Assembly (NCBI GenBank): GCA_018644785.1
Contig: JABGPV010000013.1
Span: 1-39,672, forward strand
Length of the DNA: 39,672 bases
From: Deltaproteobacteria bacterium
GTDB lineage: Bacteria; Desulfobacterota; DSM-4660; Desulfatiglandales; Desulfatiglandaceae
Direction of reading: 5' to 3'
Positions 16,485-25,235 of the stretch are shown piece by piece. The notes under the pieces were generated by a model, which searched no databases, was not told the origin of the DNA, and saw only the letters and a program-made list of their open reading frames with translations. Each line of letters starts with the position of its first letter. Positions within the stretch are counted from its first letter, which is position 1. The position numbers were made by a program, and so were the translations under genes.

Positions 16485-17405
16485 CTATCCTCCATGTGTT
16501 ATGTTACCGCTATGGGCTTGATTTCTCCCACTGCGATCAAGAAATTTTCGCCTCAAAACATCTGCCAGAGCCCCGGCAAGATTCTTCTTATTCCAACCCT
16601 CATTCAGGCCATTCCTTAAAATAGGCCATGAGAGCTGGACTTCATCATGGGGACCGGGGAGACAAACGATCAGGGTCGGCTCCAGAACACCCACACCGAT
16701 CCGAACACCATCCCTGTGATGTCGACCCTCTCCTTTCTTGAATTTCAAGATATAGGGCATCATCGCCTGGGGATCCACCGACCCCAGGGCTTCTAATGTC
16801 TGATCTTTTCCTTCAGCGCCTATTCCGCCCGTGGTTATCAAAAGGCCGTAAGCGTCTTCAGCCGCCTGCCTGAAGGCCCTGGAAATAGTGCCGGCATGGT
16901 CGTTTAACGTTTTCCCCCTTGTAACCTGGTACCCTTCAAGCTCAAGCGCATCCATCAGAAACGGCGTGTTCGTGTCTAATATCTGGCCCGCAAGCACTTC
17001 CCGGCCCGTGGAGCAAACCATAGAGCGCTTCCGGATACGTTCAGCAATCTCAGTGCCCATGGCCCGGGACCGCTCAAGCATCTCTTTCCCGGTCTGCTCC
17101 TCCAGGCTGATGAGACCCAGGACTCCATCGGAATGCACCTCGGTTTCTTCAAGGATCTGCACTCCCGACACGCCCTTGAGCAAGTTTAGCAGCATCTCTT
17201 TTCGCGCGACGATCTGCTCCGCCCGGATCGTCGGGACCAGGATATCCAGGGTGAGGGTATCGCCCATGGCGTCGGTGACCATCACCTCGTTGCCCTTCAG
17301 GCCAAGGGCCTCTGCTGCAACCCTGGCACAAGCATCCAGGTCTGCCCCGGAAAGGACCACGGGCTTGACCCAGAGTTCTGTTTTTTCAAGTAAACGGTAT
17401 TCCAA
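16485..17405 (-). CDS. Molybdopterin-binding (MoCF/CinA-like) domain protein
   Basis: A 306-residue protein. Residues about 130-270 are a MoaB/Mog/CinA-type domain: STGREVLAGQILDTNTPFL (132-150), LNDHAGTISRAF (167-178), the TTGGIGAEGKDQT loop (191-203) and a CLPGPHDEV end (248-256). The first 125 residues (WVKPVVLSGADLDACARVAAEALG) form a domain I do not recognise. MoCF domains bind molybdopterin or nucleotides, but many CinA-like relatives act on NAD-derived pyrophosphates. The start is a TTG at 17405 with AGGAG five bases upstream. It sits between a phosphoribosyltransferase-like gene and a hydratase, so a nucleotide-cofactor role is conceivable. Confidence 0.75.
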   Translation of the reverse strand: MEYRLLEKTELWVKPVVLSGADLDACARVAAEALGLKGNEVMVTDAMGDTLTLDILVPTIRAEQIVARKEMLLNLLKGVSGVQILEETEVHSDGVLGLISLEEQTGKEMLERSRAMGTEIAERIRKRSMVCSTGREVLAGQILDTNTPFLMDALELEGYQVTRGKTLNDHAGTISRAFRQAAEDAYGLLITTGGIGAEGKDQTLEALGSVDPQAMMPYILKFKKGEGRHHRDGVRIGVGVLEPTLIVCLPGPHDEVQLSWPILRNGLNEGWNKKNLAGALADVLRRKFLDRSGRNQAHSGNITHGG

Positions 17406-17418
17406 TGACTCTCCTCAT

Positions 17419-18234
17419 TCAACCTGCCACATCAACAACATCAAATCTCATGGGCAGGCACGGTGCATCAAGGATCGCATATCCGATGTCCAAGATATCC
17501 AATCCCAGTTGACGGATACTCCCCAATTCTTCCAATACAATGTTCCCTGCAAAAGCCACCAGCACGCGACCTCTGAGATCCTTCTCTTTCAGCACCCGAA
17601 TGACATCCTCTGCATCTCTCTGAATTCCCGTGTCCACCATAATCACCTCAGCCCCGGTCTCTGCAGCCTCGACGGCTTCGTTTGCAATGGTGTCTGTTTC
17701 TCCGCGGACCTGTATGGCTACGGATTTTTTGAGGGGTAAAACGGCTTGAATGGCTTTTTTTATCCCGCCGAGAATCCGCACGTAATTCTTATCCAGATAG
17801 ATAAATGGTTTATTCGAGATTCTTATATCGATTCCCCCATCTGATGCCGCCTGTCGAATAAGACCCTTTATCTCCACGGGCATTTTCTTCCATCCACCTG
17901 AAACAACACGGCAGTGGGGGGGCGATTTTTCGCGCGCGCGAAACGCCACAGTGGCAATGCCGGAAGATTTGGAGAGTGTACCAATGATATGCTCCTCCGC
18001 CATGGCAATCTGAACGGGATTTCCGACAATTCTGGCTATCTCCCGGCCTTCGTTGACAGGCGCGCCGTCATAAAACTCCGATGAAAAGCTCAGGCCCAGA
18101 GATTCCATGGACCCGGAAGCCCGCTTCAGCCCACTCAGGACGCCCCCCGCCTCTGCAATAAGAACAGCCGTTACGCTCTTTTTTAGAGATCCCCTGAAGA
18201 TTTCATAACGGATATCGGACGTCTTTTCCATCAT
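17419..18234 (-). CDS. Divergent quinolinate/nicotinate phosphoribosyltransferase-like protein (NadC/ModD family)
   Basis: A 271-residue protein with the QPRTase architecture: an N-terminal alpha/beta sandwich with AEEHIIGTLSKSSGIATVAFRAREKSP (as in ERTALNFLQRLSGIAT), then a barrel with AGAEVIMVDTGIQ-like strands (ETGAEVIMVDTG) and VLVAFAGNIVLEEL near the end. Canonical NadC residues are changed: the DTRKTTPGLR motif reads VSGGWKKMPVEIKG, the KDNHI motif reads LDKNYVRI, and the EVE strand reads IQVRGET. It is therefore probably not the housekeeping NadC; ModD-like paralogues with unknown or altered substrates are the nearest group I recall. It starts 3 bp after the LarA-like gene with tandem ATGs at 18234 and 18231. 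Confidence 0.7.
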   Translation of the reverse strand: MMEKTSDIRYEIFRGSLKKSVTAVLIAEAGGVLSGLKRASGSMESLGLSFSSEFYDGAPVNEGREIARIVGNPVQIAMAEEHIIGTLSKSSGIATVAFRAREKSPPHCRVVSGGWKKMPVEIKGLIRQAASDGGIDIRISNKPFIYLDKNYVRILGGIKKAIQAVLPLKKSVAIQVRGETDTIANEAVEAAETGAEVIMVDTGIQRDAEDVIRVLKEKDLRGRVLVAFAGNIVLEELGSIRQLGLDILDIGYAILDAPCLPMRFDVVDVAG

Positions 18235-18237
18235 CAG

Positions 18238-19686
18238 TTAAACCACCTTTTCAAGCAGTTCCGCATTCAGATTCCTTTGCTCCAGCCATTTGGGCATAAG
18301 GGCGGTGTCCACTTGCTCATTTAACGCGGGGGCTACCTTTTTCAGATGGTCAGCTAAGGAACGGCTGACGTTAACCCCGCCGGTGGCCCCATCGAAAATG
18401 ATGACCTTGTCCGTTTTTGTGGTGTTGTACGCAAATTCCATGGCCCCGTCCAGGTCTTCGGCCAAGAGGGCATGTTTCATGTAATTGAGGTTCATGGGAT
18501 CCCGGTTGAAGTGTTCGGCCTGCTCACGGCCCACCATGATGGTGGGGGTCTGTTCCGCAAAGAATGTGGCCGGATACCCTGTCCAGGCATAGTTGTGAAC
18601 CACCATTCTGATGGCCGGATTGATCGGTGGAATCTCCGGGATCAACGGCTTTCCGTGATCATCATAAAATGTTTCCGTGTACCAGGTATAAGGTGGCAAC
18701 GGGTTGTCAAGATCAAAGGTATCCACATTGGCACAAGTCATGTTTGCGTAAATGACGCCCGCGGCGAACACATAGGGGACCGGGCAGGGGAAATCAAGGA
18801 CTACGATGCCCTCATCGATTCCACCGAGGAGATTGATGATTTTGCCGTAATACTTCAGCCCACCCACCGCAACACGTTCACTCAGGGCATACAGGTCATT
18901 GTCCGCATCGACGCTTACCACGCCGACGGGAGACATAATCAGAAAGGCGGAAAAACCGAATTTACTTTGTACAAAATCGGAATCAAAAATAGATCTCGCC
19001 ACAAAATTGGCCGCTCTGGGTCCCAGATTCATATGATAGGTGGATCGGGTTTCGCATCGCGCGTAACTCATGCCGAATGGCTTTACAGCCCGGTCCACAT
19101 GGCGATGAAAATGGACCTCCCGAACATCACTGTTATGGGCATGAATAATAATATCCGCGTCATAAGCCTTACGAAGGCCGTACAGGGTACCCAGCTTGGT
19201 CTCAATGGGAATGCCGGCGTCAATGGGCGCAATCCCTAGGGCTTTGCCCTTGAAGTACTCATCAAGGCCGTGGGCCTTTATGTATTCCTCGGTTTCCCGG
19301 AATCGCATCCCCAGGCCGGCCCGGAGACGCACCTCTTTGGCTTCGGTTTCCCGTTCCACAACATCTTTGATGGTGCGAAGCATTTCGGCGTAAGGTTTGC
19401 CACCCAGCAACGTAAAACCATGGTGGGAGGCAAGAATGTTGACCGTATGGCCGGGCTTGATCTTGGAAAGGTCGACTCCGGACAAAGCCGCCTCTGTGTT
19501 CTTCCGAACGATATCCTCCCCCCCCCGGTCATTGGGATAAATGACGGTTGGGAAGTCCGGAATCAGATCTCTTAGAGCGATACTCGTCATACCCTTCAAT
19601 TGGGCAGCCCGCTTTCTCACATATTCGGGTTTAACCCCGTATTGGGATTCTCTCGGCTCCATGGGAGCAATCGTGTCTGGGTACAT
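18238..19686 (-). CDS. Large LarA-superfamily-like protein, function unknown
   Basis: A 482-residue protein. I start it at the ATG at 19686, 8 bp after GGGAGG; an in-frame ATG at 19704 lies before that site. From residue 80 on, the order of elements follows LarA: GHTVNILASHHGFTLLGG, then VRLRAGLGMRFRETEEYI in place of GTHRxxxxxE, then GIPIETKLGTLYGLRKAYDADIIIHAH and a HxHxxVDRAVKPFG segment where LarA has the GGxK loop. The HAHNSDVREVHFHRH stretch supplies five histidines, a good metal site. The C-terminal half (VFAAGVIYANMT, then HNYAWTGYPATFFAEQTPT, FDGATGGVNVS) is unlike LarA as I know it. Assignment to the superfamily is tentative. It is in the iorAB operon, followed by the QPRTase-like gene after 3 bp. 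Confidence 0.55.
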   Translation of the reverse strand: MYPDTIAPMEPRESQYGVKPEYVRKRAAQLKGMTSIALRDLIPDFPTVIYPNDRGGEDIVRKNTEAALSGVDLSKIKPGHTVNILASHHGFTLLGGKPYAEMLRTIKDVVERETEAKEVRLRAGLGMRFRETEEYIKAHGLDEYFKGKALGIAPIDAGIPIETKLGTLYGLRKAYDADIIIHAHNSDVREVHFHRHVDRAVKPFGMSYARCETRSTYHMNLGPRAANFVARSIFDSDFVQSKFGFSAFLIMSPVGVVSVDADNDLYALSERVAVGGLKYYGKIINLLGGIDEGIVVLDFPCPVPYVFAAGVIYANMTCANVDTFDLDNPLPPYTWYTETFYDDHGKPLIPEIPPINPAIRMVVHNYAWTGYPATFFAEQTPTIMVGREQAEHFNRDPMNLNYMKHALLAEDLDGAMEFAYNTTKTDKVIIFDGATGGVNVSRSLADHLKKVAPALNEQVDTALMPKWLEQRNLNAELLEKVV

Positions 19687-19709
19687 GGTCATCACCTCCC
19701 GCATAGGGT

Positions 19710-20321
19710 TTAAGGTTCTACAACGGCATCGACAATCCGATCCAGTAGTTGGCGGTCCTCATCGAAACGGAAGACGGGATTTTTTTCTTTGATTTCAGGG
19801 GGGACATCCCACGCCGTCGCTGTTGTGCCATACCATTGCCAACTCTGTTTTGGCCTTTCATATTGAATGCCCGCCGCTCCCAGAAAGCGCATAATGGTCT
19901 GATTGCACTCAATGCCGCATCCGGCGCCTATTCCCGTAGCCCGAACAACCGCATCCGGACTTTTCGCTCCGTCCAGCACAGCGGCCGCCAGCTCCTCGGC
20001 CCGGCTGGCGGTGCAGTAACAGACCACCTGCTTGGGGTGGAAATGGGCCTTGCGGCAGAGGGTTTCGATTTCGGTATAATCGAACCTGGAGATATCTGCT
20101 CCTAACTCAAAAGGCTCACAAGGGACCATTTCAATGGCATGGTCCGGACAACGTTGCTCGCAGTTCCAGCAACCAACGCACTTTTGATCATCGATATGGA
20201 CCGTAACCTGTTTGTCGATTCTTTTAACCTCAACGGCATAAACAGGGCAAACCATCTGGCAGGTCTTGCACCCCTGGCACAGTTCCATATTCACCTTTGG
20301 TTGAACACTGACAGTTTTCAT
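19710..20321 (-). CDS. 2x[4Fe-4S] ferredoxin fused to a BFD-like [2Fe-2S] domain
   Basis: A 203-residue protein. Two [4Fe-4S] motifs: Cys15/18/21/25 (CQGCKTCQMVCP) and Cys48/51/54/58 (CVGCWNCEQRCP). Then a bacterioferritin-associated-ferredoxin-like domain with Cys101-x-Cys103 (VVCYCTASRAEELAAAV) and Cys135/Cys139 (GAGCGIEC), and a 50-residue tail. It is a cytoplasmic electron carrier and very likely the partner of IorAB, or links it to another oxidoreductase. The gap to iorB is 135 bp, with no clear hairpin. The combination with a BFD domain resembles subunits of 2Fe-2S-bearing dehydrogenase complexes. Confidence 0.85.
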   Translation of the reverse strand: MKTVSVQPKVNMELCQGCKTCQMVCPVYAVEVKRIDKQVTVHIDDQKCVGCWNCEQRCPDHAIEMVPCEPFELGADISRFDYTEIETLCRKAHFHPKQVVCYCTASRAEELAAAVLDGAKSPDAVVRATGIGAGCGIECNQTIMRFLGAAGIQYERPKQSWQWYGTTATAWDVPPEIKEKNPVFRFDEDRQLLDRIVDAVVEP

Positions 20322-20456
20322 GCTGCGATCCTTTCCGGGGGTTGTTCCTTTGGGTTCGGATTCCCCCTCCCTTGCTGAAACCCTTTTGCCGTTTCATGCC
20401 ATTCCTATGGACATGCTGCCTGCAGTGGCATTGAGCCGGCGATTTTCCCCAACCCT

Positions 20457-21071
20457 TCAATTCCGTGAAGCCTCCTGGAAACCCGCCCGAAGGGCTTTCA
20501 GGTTGAGTTCCACCTTGGCGCCCGGAAAACTCGCCCGAATTTCCGCTTCCACCTCTTCCATGCTGATGGGGAGCGCTTCACTGGCGGCAAGAGCCCCCAA
20601 AAGGACGATGTTGGCCACAATGGGAGCCGAAAAGTCCATGGCGATCTGTGTGGCGTTCAACACCCATGTGCCGGCACTCAGTTCCTTTACGGCCTGAAGC
20701 AGGCGATCCAGATTCGGGTATTCCACCCGTTTTGACAGGACCCCCACCGGGTAGATGGGCTGAATATTGGTGACGGTGAGGATATCCGGATTTCCGTAGA
20801 ATTGCAGCATTCTCAAAGTTTCAAGCGGCTCAAGACTCAAAATGAGATGGCCACTGCCCAGAGGCACCAAAGGCCCGAAGTCCCGGTTTCGGGAGACCCG
20901 CATGCTGCTGTAGACAGAGCCTCCCCGTTGCGCTGCGCCAAAGGTCTCGCCGATGTTTACCCGATATCCCTTTCCCGTCAGAATTCTTCCGATCATCCTG
21001 GAGAGCAGAATGTTGCCTTGCCCTCCGATCCCGCATACGATGAGGTTTTGCGGATCGTTGGTCCATGTCAT
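20457..21071 (-). CDS. iorB: Indolepyruvate:ferredoxin oxidoreductase beta subunit
   Basis: A 204-residue gamma-type subunit of the 2-oxoacid:ferredoxin oxidoreductase family: NLIVCGIGGQGNILLSRMIG at the start, GETFGAAQRGGSVYSSMRVS, then SLEPLETLRML. With IorA it decarboxylates an aryl-pyruvate (or a related 2-oxoacid) to the acyl-CoA and passes two electrons to ferredoxin. The ATG at 21071 overlaps the iorA stop by 4 bp (ATGA); the longer frame upstream lies inside iorA. Confidence 0.92.
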   Translation of the reverse strand: MTWTNDPQNLIVCGIGGQGNILLSRMIGRILTGKGYRVNIGETFGAAQRGGSVYSSMRVSRNRDFGPLVPLGSGHLILSLEPLETLRMLQFYGNPDILTVTNIQPIYPVGVLSKRVEYPNLDRLLQAVKELSAGTWVLNATQIAMDFSAPIVANIVLLGALAASEALPISMEEVEAEIRASFPGAKVELNLKALRAGFQEASRN

Positions 21072-22981
21072 GATGCTGTTTCCTCCCTGGTAATGGCCTG
21101 AAAGGGACAGATGTCCGTGCACACGCCGCAACCTGAACACATTTCTTCTTTAAGCCGGGTCTTTCCCGTTTCCGAATCCTGGTAGAGAGCGGGACACCGA
21201 AATGCACTTGAGCAGACCCCACACTCTTCCCCTTTGCACTTGTCTTCAAGTATCGCCATGGCAAAAGGCTTGTTCTTCTCCGCCTTCATACGGACAATCT
21301 CGCAGGCTCTTCTAAGGACCAGGACGCGAACCCCTCCATCCCGCTTCAGCAGGTCGCGCATGGTTTTTACGGTCCCCTTGATGTCGAAGGGATCGCTCAC
21401 CGCCACTTCACAACCGAGGGATCGGCAGAGGGCTTCCAGATCGATTTTGGTGGTCGGATCCCCCACGGCATTGAACCCGGTCCCGGGATGGGCCTGGAAG
21501 CCCGTCATGGCCGTGGCGGAATTATCCAGCACGATCTGGATCATATTGCTTCGATTGTAAACGGCATTTACCAAAGCCGGTATGGTGCTATGAAAGAAGG
21601 TGGAGTCCCCGCAAATGGCAATAACCGGCTGATCATAGTCAAACTTTCCCAACTGACCAAATCCCGCTGCCAACCCGCATCCCGATCCCATTGCGTGCAG
21701 CAGGTTCATCTGTTCCTTTCCCTCGGGGAAGACGTCCAGGGTGTAGCACCCGATATCCCCCGTAACATAGGCATTTCGGCCGTCCGCCTTTACGGCCCGG
21801 CCCAGGGCCCAGAAGCTGGCCCGGTGGGGACAGCCGGCGCACCAGGTGAGCCCCCTGCTGACCACCAGCTCATCCGATAGGTTTGAAACGGCTTTTTGGT
21901 AGTCGTTGCCCCGGCCCTGGGGTTCCAGTTCGAAAATGGCGCTAAGGGCCTGAATCACGCGATCGGGCGTTATTTCTCCGTAGGCGGGGATATGTTTCGA
22001 TCCCTTTCCGTAGATAACCTTCTCCTCCATATGGGCATCGGCCAGAAGTTCTTTGAGATGCATTTCCATGAAAGGATCCACCTCTTCCACCACCAGGGCT
22101 TGCTTCACCCCTGCCATCCGCTCCCGAACCACCCGGTTGGGAAAAGGCCATAGCGTCCCCAGGCGAAGAATTCCCACCCGCTCCGTAAGATCCAGGGCCT
22201 CCAGCGCTTCCATGGCGCAGAGCCAGCCGCTCCCGCCGCACAGGATCAAGAGCTCCGGTTTTTCCGGCCCTTGGTAAACATTAAAAGGTGATGCTTCAAA
22301 CCGTTCCCGGATCTCCTCCAGTTTTAGAAGGACGGCCGCATGCTTCGGTTTCGCCAGATAGGGCGTCACGGACCGGTTGTTGTCGCTAAAGGCCTTTTTT
22401 TCAATCCGTTCCGGCGTCCCCATCTCCACCGTGCTGCTGGCATGGCAGAGCCTGGTGTAACCCCGAAACATCACGTTGCATTTGAATTCTTCCGACAGAT
22501 CGAAAGCCCACTTCACCAACTCTTTGGCCTCCTGCACGGTGGCCGGTTCCACGAGAGGGGTGCAGGCGAACTTGGCGAGCCACCGGGAGTCGGTTTCGTC
22601 CCCGCTTGAATGGGCATCCGGGTCATCGCACACGGCCGTGACCATGGCGCCTTTTCCCTCACCCAGGCCCGTGTAAGCCAGATGGGTCAGATAGTCGAGG
22701 GCCACGCTCAACCCGGCGTTTTTCATGGCCACCAGACTTCGAAGCCCTGCAAATGCGGCGGCTGCCGCACCTTCCGCCGCCACTTTTTCGTTTGTGGACC
22801 ATTCCACATGAAGGTTCATGGCCCCGGCCGCACCGGACAGCCGCTGAATGATCTCGCTGGACGGGGTCCCGGGATAGGCGGAAGCGAAATGGACACCCGC
22901 TTCCAGGGCACCCCGGGAGATGGCTTCATTTCCCATCAGGAAATGATTGGCTCCCGGTTTATATTCATCGATCGTCGGCAT
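21068..22981 (-). CDS. iorA: Indolepyruvate:ferredoxin oxidoreductase alpha subunit
   Basis: A 637-residue fused TPP enzyme. The N-terminal PYR domain has GNEAISRGALEAGVHFASAYPGTPSSEI and the Glu of NEKVAAEGAA. The C-terminal TPP domain carries GDIGCYTL and the GDS...N thiamine motif (GDSTFFHSTIPAL, then VLDNSATAMTG), about residues 405-495. Two Fe-S motifs end the protein: CKGEECGVCSSAFRC and CSGCGVCTDICP. I prefer the ATG at 22981 (GGAG, 7 bp spacing) over 23002. This family converts indolepyruvate, phenylpyruvate and similar 2-oxoacids made by transamination of aromatic amino acids. Clustering with a liv importer suggests an imported amino acid or oxoacid. Confidence 0.93.
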   Translation of the reverse strand: MPTIDEYKPGANHFLMGNEAISRGALEAGVHFASAYPGTPSSEIIQRLSGAAGAMNLHVEWSTNEKVAAEGAAAAAFAGLRSLVAMKNAGLSVALDYLTHLAYTGLGEGKGAMVTAVCDDPDAHSSGDETDSRWLAKFACTPLVEPATVQEAKELVKWAFDLSEEFKCNVMFRGYTRLCHASSTVEMGTPERIEKKAFSDNNRSVTPYLAKPKHAAVLLKLEEIRERFEASPFNVYQGPEKPELLILCGGSGWLCAMEALEALDLTERVGILRLGTLWPFPNRVVRERMAGVKQALVVEEVDPFMEMHLKELLADAHMEEKVIYGKGSKHIPAYGEITPDRVIQALSAIFELEPQGRGNDYQKAVSNLSDELVVSRGLTWCAGCPHRASFWALGRAVKADGRNAYVTGDIGCYTLDVFPEGKEQMNLLHAMGSGCGLAAGFGQLGKFDYDQPVIAICGDSTFFHSTIPALVNAVYNRSNMIQIVLDNSATAMTGFQAHPGTGFNAVGDPTTKIDLEALCRSLGCEVAVSDPFDIKGTVKTMRDLLKRDGGVRVLVLRRACEIVRMKAEKNKPFAMAILEDKCKGEECGVCSSAFRCPALYQDSETGKTRLKEEMCSGCGVCTDICPFQAITREETAS

Positions 22982-23065
22982 CTCTTTTCTCCATACTTTC
23001 ACTAATCAGTTAAAATGCTATATATTGTTCTAAATTACAAAAACCTTATGCGGAGCAGATTCACA

Positions 23066-23095
23066 AACCTGGCCCGCCTCGTGGGCGGGCAGGTT
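23066..23095 (-). repeat. GC-rich hairpin between livK2 and iorA
   Basis: AACCTG-CCCGCC pairs with GGCGGG-CAGGTT around a short loop, with a single bulged G in one arm. No T-tract follows on either strand, so I do not call it a terminator. It may stabilise the end of the transport-gene mRNA. Confidence 0.5.
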
Positions 23096-23102
23096 AATTC
23101 TT

Positions 23103-23131
23103 GGAGTTATTATTTTGGGAGTTATTATTTT
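23103..23131 (-). repeat. 15-bp tandem duplication over the livK2 stop codon
   Basis: GGAGTTATTATTTT occurs twice, 15 bp apart (23103-23116 and 23118-23131). The second copy contains the TAA stop of livK2 (minus strand). This is a small local duplication with no clear role. Confidence 0.7.
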
Positions 23132-24396
23132 ACCAAAAAAGGCTGGCCGACACTGTTGATGCCTCTGGCGCCCAGGTAGGGAGTGGTCCACCGGCCCAAG
23201 TCCGCGATGATCTTGGCTTCCACACCGGATCCCTGCTTGACGATCTTTCCGATATACATGGGCTGCACCATTTCATGGTTGGCGTCCAGCTCCACCGGCC
23301 CGCGCGGGCTGTCAAGCTTCATGTAATCCAAAGCCTTAATGATTTTGCCGGAGTCCGTATCGCCGCCCGTTTTGTTGATGGATTTGACAATCATCTGACC
23401 TGCGTCGTATCCGTGCACTGAGCTCATGGAGACGGAAACGTTTGCATCGTTCTTTGTGAACTTGGCATAGTCCTTGACAAACTCCTTGTTTTTCGGATTG
23501 TCCAAAGTGATGGCCCAGTTAAACCCGCAGTGCCACCCAAGAGCCGAGTTTTTCTGTGCCAGGAGCAGGTTTCGCTCAAAGAACCAGCCTGTCGTTGTCA
23601 TCTTGACTTTTTTGTTGAGACCGAATTGGGCCGCTTGACGACAGTAATTCACCGCATCGTTGCCCGCGAACCAACCGAAGTAAATAGGCGCTCCAGAGTT
23701 GGAGAGCTTGGTCAGGTACGGAGCATAGTCCTTCTCGTTGAGCGGCGGATAGGCCGAACCTACGATTTTCCCTCCTCTTCCCCGAAAGGCCATGGTGAAA
23801 GCCCAGACCTGGTGTTGCCCGGCAGCATAGTTAGCACCTCCCACAAAACACTCATCACCCAAATTCTCCTTCACCCAGATTCCCGTTGGATGAGCGAAAA
23901 TCCAATGACTGATGGAGGATCGGAACACATAGGGACTGTAGAGGTTGCCAGCCAGTTCCACATTTCCCGCGGTGGGGATGATCATGGGCACTTTTTTCTC
24001 GTTGGCATAATTGCGCATGGCCACGCAGACCGCGCTGCTTACCGGCCCAACCAGGAAATCCACCTTGTCTTTGTTCACCAGCTTGCGGGTCTTGGTCAGA
24101 CCCACGCTGGGCTTCATCTCGGAGTCTTCCTTGATTACCTCGAATTTGCGGCCTTTATAGCCTCCTGACTGGGCCAAAGCCAGCTCCATACCAGCGCACA
24201 CCCGGTCACCGATCACCTTGTAGGCTCGTGAGAAAGGCAGTACAACGCCGATCTTGATGGGAGCGGAACTCTCGGCGGCAAAGGCCGGAGATCCGGATAG
24301 GAATTTTCCGGCCACCCCGGTGAGGGCGGCGGCCCCGGCTATGGTAGCCGACTCTTTTAGAAATACTCGTCTGCTAACATCCTTCTTTTCTTTCAT
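23125..24396 (-). CDS. livK: Periplasmic binding protein of LivK type with a Tat signal
   Basis: A 423-residue Peripla_BP_6 protein. The N-terminus has a twin-arginine motif SRRVFLKES (Arg9, Arg10), a hydrophobic stretch GAAALTGVAG and a likely cleavage after AFA40, so it is exported folded by Tat. The mature part opens IKIGVVLPFSRAYKVIGDRVCAGMELALAQSGG, the LivK pattern. Tat export of a binding protein hints at a cofactor, a tight fold or a ligand taken up before export; most LivK proteins use Sec. AAGGAGGG precedes the ATG. It lies 98 bp after livF and is the probable ligand-binding subunit of the second importer. Confidence 0.9.
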   Translation of the reverse strand: MKEKKDVSRRVFLKESATIAGAAALTGVAGKFLSGSPAFAAESSAPIKIGVVLPFSRAYKVIGDRVCAGMELALAQSGGYKGRKFEVIKEDSEMKPSVGLTKTRKLVNKDKVDFLVGPVSSAVCVAMRNYANEKKVPMIIPTAGNVELAGNLYSPYVFRSSISHWIFAHPTGIWVKENLGDECFVGGANYAAGQHQVWAFTMAFRGRGGKIVGSAYPPLNEKDYAPYLTKLSNSGAPIYFGWFAGNDAVNYCRQAAQFGLNKKVKMTTTGWFFERNLLLAQKNSALGWHCGFNWAITLDNPKNKEFVKDYAKFTKNDANVSVSMSSVHGYDAGQMIVKSINKTGGDTDSGKIIKALDYMKLDSPRGPVELDANHEMVQPMYIGKIVKQGSGVEAKIIADLGRWTTPYLGARGINSVGQPFLVK

Positions 24397-24494
24397 AATT
24401 CCCTCCTTACAAGTTAAAGGTTAAATTCCTTCCAGAACCCTGCCGCCAATCGGAAAGGGTCTACAAGGGCGTTAAAACCCGTCCGGGAAATCTA

Positions 24495-25232
24495 TCAGCT
24501 TGGCGAGTCGGATTGGACGCCCGAGGACGAAACACCCAGAGTTTGAATCAGGATATCCTCGTTGGAGGACAGCTCCTTTGTGGTACCGCTGAAGCGGATT
24601 TCCCCTTTTTCCAAAATGTAATGCCGGTCACAGGCGGAAAGCGCCATTTTCACGTTCTGCTCCGCCAATAAAATAGTGATATCGGTTTTTTTGATGTCCA
24701 GGATAAGATCCCGTAGTTCCCTTACCATGATGGGCGCCAAACCCTCGCTGGGTTCATCCATCAGGAGGGTAGCGGTATGGCCCAACAAGGCCCTGGCCAC
24801 GGCAAGAATCTGACGCTGTCCGCCGCTCAGTTCCCGCACCTTTTGGTTACGTTTGACACCCAAAATCTCAAAGCGCTCAAAGGTGTTTTCGATCTCTTGT
24901 GATGGATCATCCACATGCTGGGCCACAAGGGCCAGTTCCAAATTCTCTTCTACCGTGAGTTTGGGGAAAACAGCCCGCCCCTGGGGACAGAGTCTCACGC
25001 CGTGGCGAAAGACCTGGTGCGGTTTGAGTTGGGTCAGATCCACATCACCGTCAATGAGGATGGAACCGCTTCGAGGGGGTGTCAATTGCATCACGGTTCG
25101 CATCAATGTGGTTTTGCCCGCGCCGTTTCGCCCGATCAGTGAAACCGCCTCGCCCGTAGCCAGCGACATGTTCACGCCATGAAGCACATGGCTCATCCCA
25201 TAATAAGTATGGACGTCCTTGAGGTGAAGCAT
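24495..25232 (-). CDS. livF: LivF-type ABC ATPase (second importer)
   Basis: A 245-residue protein of normal LivF length. Walker A GRNGAGKTT (34-42), RELSGGQRQ signature (about 136-144), Walker B TLLMDEPSEGLAP, and the switch LLAEQNVKMAL. It lacks the C-terminal tail of the first livF. Starts 3 bp after livG. It couples ATP hydrolysis to transport with LivG. Confidence 0.93.
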   Translation of the reverse strand: MLHLKDVHTYYGMSHVLHGVNMSLATGEAVSLIGRNGAGKTTLMRTVMQLTPPRSGSILIDGDVDLTQLKPHQVFRHGVRLCPQGRAVFPKLTVEENLELALVAQHVDDPSQEIENTFERFEILGVKRNQKVRELSGGQRQILAVARALLGHTATLLMDEPSEGLAPIMVRELRDLILDIKKTDITILLAEQNVKMALSACDRHYILEKGEIRFSGTTKELSSNEDILIQTLGVSSSGVQSDSPS

Positions 25233-25235
25233 GGG

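Noticed and set aside
23066..23095. Hairpin as a rho-independent terminator
   Set aside because: No T-run on either strand after the stem.
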